A DNA stretch of 64,000 bases. It comes from Haloprofundus halobius (GTDB lineage: Archaea > Halobacteriota > Halobacteria > Halobacteriales > Haloferacaceae). Numbering within the stretch: position 1 is the stretch's first letter; each line of letters starts with the position of its first letter. The stretch lies in contig NZ_CP083666.1 in NCBI RefSeq assembly GCF_020097835.1, positions 2,914,001 through 2,978,000 of the forward strand. The letters run 5' to 3'. Made by a program: the position numbers and the translations under genes. Below, piece after piece: positions 57,993-64,000 of this stretch. The notes under the pieces are model-generated. The model was not told the DNA's origin and ran no database searches. It saw only the letters and a program-made list of their open reading frames with translations.

Positions 57993-58901
57993 TCACGCCT
58001 CCGGACGGTGTCGAACGGCGAGTATCGGAACCGGCACCGTCCGGAGCACCCGTTCAGTTACGCTCCCGAGCAGGTAGCGGCGGAGTCCGCTGCGCCCATG
58101 CGTTCCTATCGCGATCAGGTCGATGTCGTTCTCCGTCGCGTACGTCCCGATCTCCTCGTGGGGGACGCCGTGCACTACCCCGGATTCGGCGCGGACCCCC
58201 GCTTCGCGGGCGTGTTCGACGACGACGTCGGCGTCGGCTTGGCCGCGTTGGTCGAGTCGGCGGACGAACGCGCTGTCGACGCCTCCGGCGCTGAAGAGAC
58301 CACCCTCCTCGACGAGGTTCACCACCGAGAGCGCGTGCACCTCGGCGTCGAACGCCCGAGCGACCGCCACCGCGTGTTCGGCCGCGGCCTCGGCGCAGTC
58401 GCTCCCGTCGGTCGGGACGAGAATCCGTTCGTACGCCGCCGGTTCGGCGTCGTCCTCGTGGACGGCCATCACCGGACAGTCGGCTAGGCGGACGACGCGC
58501 TCGGCGACGCTCCCGAGCAGATAGCGCTGGAGGCCGGTCCGTCCGTGCGTTCCCATCACGACCAGATCGACGCGTTTCTCGTCGACGTAGGAGAGAATCG
58601 CCTCGTAGGGGGCACCCACCTGTAGCTCAGTCTCGACGCGCACCATCTGCGCACCGCCGCCGCCCACCAGTTCGTCGGCCCGTTCGGCGGCCGCTTCGAG
58701 GGTGCGTTGGCCGTACTGATAGAGCGTGTCCCGCCGCTGTACGTCGCCGTTCTCCTCCACCGGTGCGTCGTCCGGTTCGGAGTCGACGACGTACAGCACG
58801 TGCACCGCCGCGTCGGTCGCCTGCGCCATCAACAGGGCGTGTTCCAGCGCCGTCGCCGCCGCTTCGCTGCCGTCGGTCGGAACCAGTATCGTATCGTACA
58901 C
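57993..58901 (-). CDS. Tandem universal stress (Usp) protein
   Basis: I place the start at GTG 58901 (product begins YDTILVPTDGSEAAATALEH after the initiator; 302 residues), as the frame upstream is not conserved-looking. Two Usp domains are fused: each starts ILVPTDGS and each has the ATP-binding loop, GTHGRTGLQRYLLGSVAERV in the first and GTHGRSGLRRYLLGSVTERV in the second (G-2x-G-9x-G-S/T type). Usp proteins bind ATP or AMP and act under stress. It is convergent with the preceding gene; a palindrome-like GATACGATAC sits at the start. Confidence 0.92.
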   Translation of the reverse strand: MYDTILVPTDGSEAAATALEHALLMAQATDAAVHVLYVVDSEPDDAPVEENGDVQRRDTLYQYGQRTLEAAAERADELVGGGGAQMVRVETELQVGAPYEAILSYVDEKRVDLVVMGTHGRTGLQRYLLGSVAERVVRLADCPVMAVHEDDAEPAAYERILVPTDGSDCAEAAAEHAVAVARAFDAEVHALSVVNLVEEGGLFSAGGVDSAFVRRLDQRGQADADVVVEHAREAGVRAESGVVHGVPHEEIGTYATENDIDLIAIGTHGRSGLRRYLLGSVTERVLRTVPVPILAVRHRPEA

Positions 58902-59026
58902 GGTCGGACACCGAATAGTGATATGGTAGCTATCACCATGAATTCCGACGGTCGTGGAGCCTCGGCGACGCTGGGCGACCCTCGCCAGCGGTCGGATAAA
59001 AGTGTCTCGCCGTCCAACGCGGTACC

Positions 59027-59377
59027 GTGCCTGACCACAACGACGACCACAACACCCGACTGTCCGCCGATGTCGACGACACACCGACGGTTCGCTGTAC
59101 GCGCTGTGACCGCACGTGGGACCTCGGCTACGAGTTAGACGAACTGAACGTCGGCAACCAGTCGTTCGAGCAGTTCGCGCTCGACCACCAGCGACACACC
59201 GGCCACTTCCCGGACGACGTGACGCCGTGGGTCGTGACGTGTCGGCGCTGCCCCGATGGCGAGCAGTTCCTCTCGGAGCGACCCGCCCGCCGGTGGGCGG
59301 AGACCCACGCGAGACACACCGGCCACGCCGTCTCGCTCGACTACGACGACGAGGAGTCGGTCGTCGAACAGAAGTGA
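59027..59377 (+). CDS. Small Cys/His-rich zinc-binding protein
   Basis: A GTG at 59027 gives 116 residues, with GGATAAAAG at 58994-59002 about 27 nt upstream, so a leaderless start is likely. Two Cys pairs (VRCTRCDRTW and VVTCRRCPDGEQ) and His residues (DHQRHTGHFPDDVTPW, THARHTGHAVSLDYD) repeat in a CxxC...HxxHTGH pattern twice, suggesting two small zinc-binding repeats. A 38-codon extension continues in frame after the TGA. Function unknown. Confidence 0.7.
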   Translation: MPDHNDDHNTRLSADVDDTPTVRCTRCDRTWDLGYELDELNVGNQSFEQFALDHQRHTGHFPDDVTPWVVTCRRCPDGEQFLSERPARRWAETHARHTGHAVSLDYDDEESVVEQK

Positions 59378-59494
59378 GACTCCGACGGCGACGTGACGAC
59401 GGCGCTGTACGACGACCTCGGCCACTACGTCAACGACGAGCAGATGCGCGCTGTCGACGAGATGGTCGAGAGAGTCGCGGAGTTCCCCCCGTAG
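59378..59494 (+). pseudogene. In-frame extension after the TGA of the zinc-binding gene
   Basis: The frame of the zinc-binding gene stays open for 38 codons after its TGA (59375-59377) and ends at TAG (59492-59494): DSDGDVTTALYDDLG then HYVNDEQMRAVDEMVERVAE and FPP. It has normal codon use and amphipathic helix character. A GTG at 59393 could start it alone (33 codons). The simplest reading is a former C-terminal tail cut off by a nonsense mutation. Confidence 0.4.
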
Positions 59495-59509
59495 CGCGGG
59501 CGGTCGCGG

Positions 59510-59950
59510 TCAGTCGCCGGTCTGCGCGGGAGGTTCGTCGAGCACCGACGGATCGACGGCTGCGTACCGCGCGAGCGCGTCGAAATGCTGCGCGCAGAAC
59601 GTCCCCCCGGACGTGATCCCCCGCGCAGGCTCGATCCGCAGGTGTTCGGCGACGAACGCCTCGGCGACCAGCGCGAGTCGCGCGTTCCCGTCCGCGAGTT
59701 CGTCGTCGGCGCGGGAGACCAGAAGCACCGCCGTCGTCACGTCGTAGATGAGGTTGGTGAGTTCCTTGGCGTGGTACTGCGCGTACTCTACGTCTTCGGT
59801 CGCGAGCGCCCCGAGCGCGGTCTGAAGCTCCTCGAACGACGCTTTCACGTCGACGACGACGCCCGCGAGCGCCGAGTGGTCGACGGCGAGCAACTCGCTG
59901 ACGAAGGGAACGTAGCTGTCACGGACGGGAACTCCGCCGAGAACCGGAAC
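59510..59950 (-). pseudogene. Start-less helical fragment
   Basis: About 147 codons, read directly after the stop of the frameshifted gene and in the same frame: VPVLGGVPVRDSYVPFVSEL then SALAGVVVDVKASFEELQTA, YAQYHAKELTNLIYDVTTAV and GGTFCAQHFDALARYAAVDP, ending QTGD. No ATG or GTG lies in the first 45 codons (only TTG at 59893). The helical pattern resembles the C-terminal domain of acyl-CoA dehydrogenase-type proteins, but I am not sure of that. It looks like the 3' remnant of a longer gene. Confidence 0.45.
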
Positions 59951-61205
59951 TCAGGGGCCGACCGTCAGCGGTTCGCGCAGTCGCCAGATGTCTGTCTCCG
60001 GTTCGAGCCGATGGGGCTCGGCCCCTCGTTCGGCGAGGATACCAGCGTGGTACAGCATCGCCTTCAGCTGGAAGACGGTCGGTGAGTGAAAGACGTTCCC
60101 GTCCCGCAGCGCTTCGACTCGGAGACTGCCCTCCCCGTCCAGCACTCGGCGTCGCGCCTCGTCGGTTCCGCGCACGAACAGTTCCACGGTGAACGTCGGG
60201 TGCAGGACGTGCAGCCACTCGACGAGGTCGACGAGCGACGGGTCGCTGATACCGTCGTCGTGCATGGTCTGCAGTTCCTCGACCAGCAGTTGGGTCGCCG
60301 GGTACGCCCAGACGACGCGTCTGGTCATCAACCCCCCACTCGGGAGCGAGGTCGCAGAACCGCTTTCGAGACCGTCGCCAGTTGTCGAACGTCGCGAGCC
60401 CGGCGTCGACCGAGTCGTAGCGATGCAGCGCGAACCGAACCACCTCCTCGCCGAGCGGCGTGAGTTCGGTTCGGTCGGGGTGTTCCTCTATCAGCCCGAG
60501 AAACGCCGCCCCGCGCCGGGCGTCGGCCGTCGCCCCGACGACGCGCTCGGCGAGTACCTCGTCGGTGTCGTCGTTGTGGTACAGCGCGAGCGGGACGCCG
60601 AGATAGTTCTTCGGGTGGTTCAGGCCGAACGACGTGTCGGCGACACCCTGCGACGTGGCCTGGAATCGGATGGCCGTCGCGTCGTCGGACGTTCGGTTGC
60701 CGACGACGCGCGGGACCTCCAAAGGCTCGACCGCTCCGGCTGCGTCGACACCGAGGACGCCGACGTTGAGTTCACGGGCGAGCGTCCGCACAGACTGCGA
60801 AATCGCCCGAGCCGGTGCCGCGACGTACGCAGCGTTGGCCTCGTTGAGGCGGTCGTACGCCTGGACGACCCCGCGTTCGACGTCGACGCTCCCCGATTCG
60901 GTATACCCTTTCGCTTCGACGGCGATTAAGGGCGGTTGGTCCCCGAAGCGCTCGACAGCGAGTAGTTCTGACTCCAAGAGTCGAACGCCGACGAGGTCCG
61001 GGTAGCCTGACCCCACGCGAACGTGGTTGAACGGTGCGAGTCGTTCGCGTACCGTCGACGAAATCGGTTGACCCGGGAGCCACTCGTCCATCGCGAACTG
61101 CGTGTCCACGACCGAGTAGGTCTCTGGCTGGTTCGGGTCGGGAAAGAGACGACGCTTGGTGTGAGCGAGAACCTCCGGTTCCGAAAGCGATGCCGCGCTG
61201 GCCAT
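59951..61205 (-). pseudogene. Frameshifted PD-(D/E)XK nuclease-like gene
   Basis: The gene starts MASAASLSEPEVLAHTKRRL at 61205. Residues about 60-100 read VGSGYPDLVGVRLLESELLA then PPLIAVEAKGY, matching PD...ExK of the restriction-endonuclease-like superfamily. A helical/winged part follows to ATFDNWRRSRKRFCDLAPEWG (near 60340), where frame 1 loses sense; the continuation MTRRVVWAYPATQLLVEELQ to REPLTVGP lies one frame over and ends at 59951. Removing one G from a run of six (60332-60337) would rejoin both parts into about 418 residues. Real mutation, slippage tract or sequencing error cannot be separated here. It lies beside an integrase. Confidence 0.65.
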
Positions 61206-61491
61206 GAGCTGTCGTCTCCCGTGGGGGGCATGAATTGATGTGGTTTCTCGTCGAAGATGTGGATTCTACCGGGCTAAACGGCCGAGTGCCGAGCGTCGAG
61301 ATGTCGATGTAGACGATGTTGGTCGATTGTCGATTTCGTTCCGTCGAAACGCCAAAAACGGACTCGAGGGGAGTGAGCGAAGCGAACGGACCCGACGGGG
61401 ATTGACCCAAGACGGTGACGACGTCGCCGGTTCCCCACTCCGATGCATGTCGAACCCGCGGCACCGCGGTCGAACGGTTCGTCGACCGACC
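61206..61491. other. Divergent gap between nuclease-like gene and integrase
   Basis: I see no tRNA, no obvious direct repeat and no convincing gene. It carries a GAGGGGAGTGAGCGAAGCGA segment (61370-61389), a type common in haloarchaeal spacers, and GCGGCACCGCGG (61459-61470). It must contain promoters for both flanking genes. Confidence 0.4.
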
Positions 61492-62508
61492 ATGACCACA
61501 CCACTCGAACCTATCGAACCGCACCGTGCCGCAGAACTCTACCTCGGTCAGCGCGAGACCGAAGTCGCCCGCAGTACGCTTCAGGCACATCGCTCTCGAC
61601 TGCGCTACTTCTGCCGCTGGTGTGATCAGGAAGGCATCGACAACATGAACGACCTGACCGGACGGAAACTCCACGAGTTCCGGCTCTGGCGGCGCGACGA
61701 CGGCGACCTGAACCCCGTCAGCGAGAAGACGCAGATGCAGACGATTCGCGTCTTCATTCGCTGGTGCGAGTCCATCGAAGCCGTCGAGAACGACCTCTCA
61801 ACGAAGGTCCAGTCGCCGAGCCTCGCAACAGCGGACGACGCACGCGATGTGATGCTCACAGCCGAACGGGCGACGAAAGTTCTCGCCTATCTCGAGAAGT
61901 ATCAGTACGCGTCTATCGAACACGTTACCCTCGCTCTGCTCTGGCACACGATGATGCGTCGAGGGTCAGTACGCGCGCTCGACTTGGACGACTACCACTC
62001 GGACGAGCAGTACGTCGAGGTTGTCCATCGCCCAGAGACGGAGACTCCGCTGAAGAACAAGGAACGCGGCGAGCGGCTCGTCGCTCTCTCGGAACAGTTG
62101 TGCGATCTATTGGACGACTGGATCGAACGCCAACGACCGAACGTAGAAGACGAGTACGAACGAGAGCCTCTACTGGCCACAGCCAATGGTCGAATTGGGG
62201 CTAGCACTATCGCGAAGTACGTCTACCGGACTACTCGACCCTGCGTCTATACAGGTAAGTGTCCGCACGACCGTGATGTCGAGACGTGCGACGGAGCGAG
62301 CGACGAACTCCCGTCAAAGTGCCCAACCAGTGTCTCTCCGCATGCTATCCGTCGGGGTTCGATTACGCACTCCTTGGAAGAAGGAACTCCTGACAAGGTG
62401 ATTAGCGATCGAGCGAACGTGAGCCAAGAAATCCTCGACAAGCACTACGACCGGCGTGACGAACGTACGAAGATGGAACAGCGACGGGCGTATATTACTG
62501 ATATGTAG
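61492..62508 (+). CDS. Tyrosine-family site-specific recombinase (integrase)
   Basis: The start MTTPLEPIEPHRAAELYLGQ gives 338 residues. Residues 1-105 form the SAM-like core-binding domain (RSTLQAHRSRLRYFCRWCDQ). The catalytic domain shows Arg in LLWHTMMRRGSVRALDLDDY, a Lys in RPETETPLKNKERGERLVAL, HxxR in VSPHAIRRGSITHSLEEGT and the nucleophile Tyr in LDKHYDRRDERTKMEQRR. A Cys-rich insertion (CVYTGKCPHDRDVETCDGAS) near the catalytic site is usual in haloarchaeal integrases. It marks the edge of a more AT-rich stretch and probably moved or moves a genomic island. Confidence 0.93.
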   Translation: MTTPLEPIEPHRAAELYLGQRETEVARSTLQAHRSRLRYFCRWCDQEGIDNMNDLTGRKLHEFRLWRRDDGDLNPVSEKTQMQTIRVFIRWCESIEAVENDLSTKVQSPSLATADDARDVMLTAERATKVLAYLEKYQYASIEHVTLALLWHTMMRRGSVRALDLDDYHSDEQYVEVVHRPETETPLKNKERGERLVALSEQLCDLLDDWIERQRPNVEDEYEREPLLATANGRIGASTIAKYVYRTTRPCVYTGKCPHDRDVETCDGASDELPSKCPTSVSPHAIRRGSITHSLEEGTPDKVISDRANVSQEILDKHYDRRDERTKMEQRRAYITDM

Positions 62509-62815
62509 CGACTCTCTAATCATATTGAAACCTTGACAGTGTCACTACAGAATGTTCCAAGTGCGCGTTATTGAGGAGTCATAGGGAGGGTAAAACGCGC
62601 TCTCGCATCTCAGTGCGTCGATCGGCGCGCTGGTTACAACCGAAATCAGAAGTTCGACAAGGCGACTGTATCAGTAGCTCCTTTTAGCCATACTACCCTA
62701 AAAACGAAATCAGAATGCGTATCGAAAACTGGTCAGACTTGGGACGAGCATCCGAGATCATTGAAAATGATTTTCGGAGCGACATCCTTATGTCATCTAA
62801 ATTTGAGTTACTTAT
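62509..62815. other. AT-rich gap after the integrase
   Basis: About 300 bp with no convincing gene. AT-richer than the rest of the window (for example CCTTTTAGCCATACTACCCT at 62678-62697). CCTTATGTC at 62786-62794 is a TATA candidate about 26 nt before the next ATG. No attachment-site repeat could be identified inside the window. Confidence 0.45.
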
Positions 62816-64000
62816 ATGCCAGTATGCGTCTCGTGCACTGCAAGTCTCCCATACGGAATAAGCCACTGTCGCGAGTGCAGACATGAAACTGGTTGGGTCA
62901 GCTATCCTGAAACTGGGGATTGGTGGGAACAAGATACTGCGGAACAAATCGCCGAAGAAGCCGAGTCTAGTCTCGTTACCTACGAACGACTGACGACTCA
63001 AAAGAGTGGGTTCTTCACCCGATTATTCTCTTTGGAGCCACTCGAGAAGCATCGAACATACGATAGACCAATCATCGGGTATCTCCACCCCGGAGAGATC
63101 CTTCACTACATCTTTACAGGAAATCAAAATACGGTCATCAGAGATCGCCGGGAGTCGCGGTTTATCAGAGAAGAAAATAGCAGTACGGAACTACTTACTA
63201 GTCGTAGTTATAATCCACTGGTGCTCGTCACGAACAACCGAATTCTTTCAATAAGCACTGTTGAAGGGGGTGATTCGCTTGTCGAAGCTCCAATCGAGCG
63301 GATAGTGGATATTGAGATTCAAAGTAACTACGAACCGGACTTCGAGAACGAAGAATTTGTTCACACCTATCTGCTCAGAGTAGCAACTGTCGATTCGAAG
63401 TTTGAATTTCACATTGATACGAACCACGACGAATCTGAACTCAATCGGGCAGTTCGGCTTATCTCTTCTTTAGCAGTTACCTCAGACGAGGTCGGTCCTC
63501 TGTCGGAGCTCAGTGCTGGGACAGATAAGGTAAACACAGATACCACTACTCAGGCGACTGAATCGTCAGTAATCGAAAGGGAGGAAATAGAAGCAGTTCG
63601 CCACAGTAGAGACAGTATTGATTGGGGGGAAGTGCTCCAAACAGGTATAGAAGTGGGCGTGAAATCAGTCTCCGTTGCGAAGTATGCGCCGTACTCAACA
63701 CCACTCTTGGTTGGTGGTGCATCGCTGGGAGGTGCATTATTGAATGCTCATGGTCAGGTTACTGGGAAAAGTCGATCTGTTGATCCTGATGTCCTGATGG
63801 AGAGAGGGCTTAGTGGAGCAGATTTTGCAGAGCAGTATGAGATACCAGGTATTCAGGAGAAGCAGTTTGGTGGTACAGTAGGTGCCTCGCGTTATATCGC
63901 AGAGCAACTTACTCCAGAAAAGTACAACCACTGGGTTCTTCGAACGAATCCTGAGACAATCATAAAAGGTGCGAAAGCTGGATCTAATCTTGCAAGTCAC
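62816..64000 (+). CDS. Zinc-ribbon plus PH-like protein, C-terminus beyond the window
   Basis: The frame from ATG 62816 is open for 395 codons to the window end. It begins MPVCVSCTASLPYGISHCRE then CRH, a CxxC...CxxC zinc ribbon. Residues 85-220 look like a bacterial PH-type domain: HPGEILHYIFTG, NPLVLVTNNRILSISTVEGG and APIERIVDIEIQSN. An Asp/Thr-rich linker follows and a hydrophobic segment (TPLLVGGASLGGALLNAHG, about 300-318) that may enter a membrane. Codon use is clearly more AT-rich than in the rest of the window, pointing to recent acquisition next to the integrase. Function unknown. Confidence 0.75.
   Translation, partial: MPVCVSCTASLPYGISHCRECRHETGWVSYPETGDWWEQDTAEQIAEEAESSLVTYERLTTQKSGFFTRLFSLEPLEKHRTYDRPIIGYLHPGEILHYIFTGNQNTVIRDRRESRFIREENSSTELLTSRSYNPLVLVTNNRILSISTVEGGDSLVEAPIERIVDIEIQSNYEPDFENEEFVHTYLLRVATVDSKFEFHIDTNHDESELNRAVRLISSLAVTSDEVGPLSELSAGTDKVNTDTTTQATESSVIEREEIEAVRHSRDSIDWGEVLQTGIEVGVKSVSVAKYAPYSTPLLVGGASLGGALLNAHGQVTGKSRSVDPDVLMERGLSGADFAEQYEIPGIQEKQFGGTVGASRYIAEQLTPEKYNHWVLRTNPETIIKGAKAGSNLASH

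Noticed and set aside
61206-61491. Search for a tRNA fragment as integrase attachment site
   Set aside because: No tRNA-like cloverleaf or T-arm consensus in the gap or just past the integrase; the attachment site may lie beyond the window.

Overview
This 64 kb window is chromosomal DNA of a halophilic archaeon (class Halobacteria). The signs are high GC with a strong third-position G/C bias, acidic proteins, many leaderless genes with a TATA-like box about 27 nt before the start codon, a halophilic 2Fe-2S ferredoxin, an MC1 chromosomal protein, a PGF-CTERM surface protein, archaeal-type PheRS/TrpRS/ValRS, a tRNA-splicing endonuclease and an archaeal rRNA operon. I cannot name the species from sequence alone.

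Layout. 1-13.6 kb holds housekeeping and small conserved genes: a partial FAD oxidoreductase, a YigZ/IMPACT protein, an ACT-domain regulator, dispersed histidine genes (hisB, hisA, hisI), two tandem PiT phosphate permeases, ferredoxin, a GntP permease and a prepilin peptidase. 13.6-14.2 kb is a decayed GNAT acetyltransferase. 14.3-25.4 kb (minus strand) holds a phosphoglucosamine mutase, a complete 2-oxoacid (pyruvate-type) dehydrogenase operon (E1alpha-E1beta-E2-E3 plus a small gene), an M20 peptidase and lipoyl synthase. 24.6-27.3 kb is a trehalose operon (unknown gene-otsA-otsB), divergent from a Bat-like HTH regulator across a palindrome. 28-40 kb holds a MATE exporter, a Ski2-type helicase, a HAD phosphatase, a repeat-rich surface protein, a truncated ABC permease remnant, a NucS-like/zinc-ribbon protein, endA-trpS, and a divergent ornithine cyclodeaminase-like/FAD oxidoreductase pair. 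40.4-50.6 kb holds pheS-pheT (preceded by a tiny Phe-rich open frame), a Cys/Met PLP enzyme, valS, pyrD, an AbrB-like gene and MC1. 50.8-56.7 kb is a 16S-tRNA-Ala-23S-5S operon with four TATA-like promoter candidates and visible bulge-helix-bulge processing stems, followed by tRNA-Cys. 56.9-64 kb becomes accessory: a membrane-anchored protein, a tandem Usp protein, a zinc-binding protein with a readthrough-like extension, a fragment, a frameshifted PD-(D/E)XK-like gene, a tyrosine integrase, and an AT-richer zinc-ribbon gene that runs off the right edge.

The strongest candidates for something not commonly described are a 27-codon, apparently leaderless open frame ending GFGFFFAAA before pheST, which looks like an amino-acid-sensing leader peptide, and the integrase-linked right end, where a nuclease-like gene is broken by one extra base in a run of six G. 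No CRISPR array, insertion sequence or replication origin was seen.
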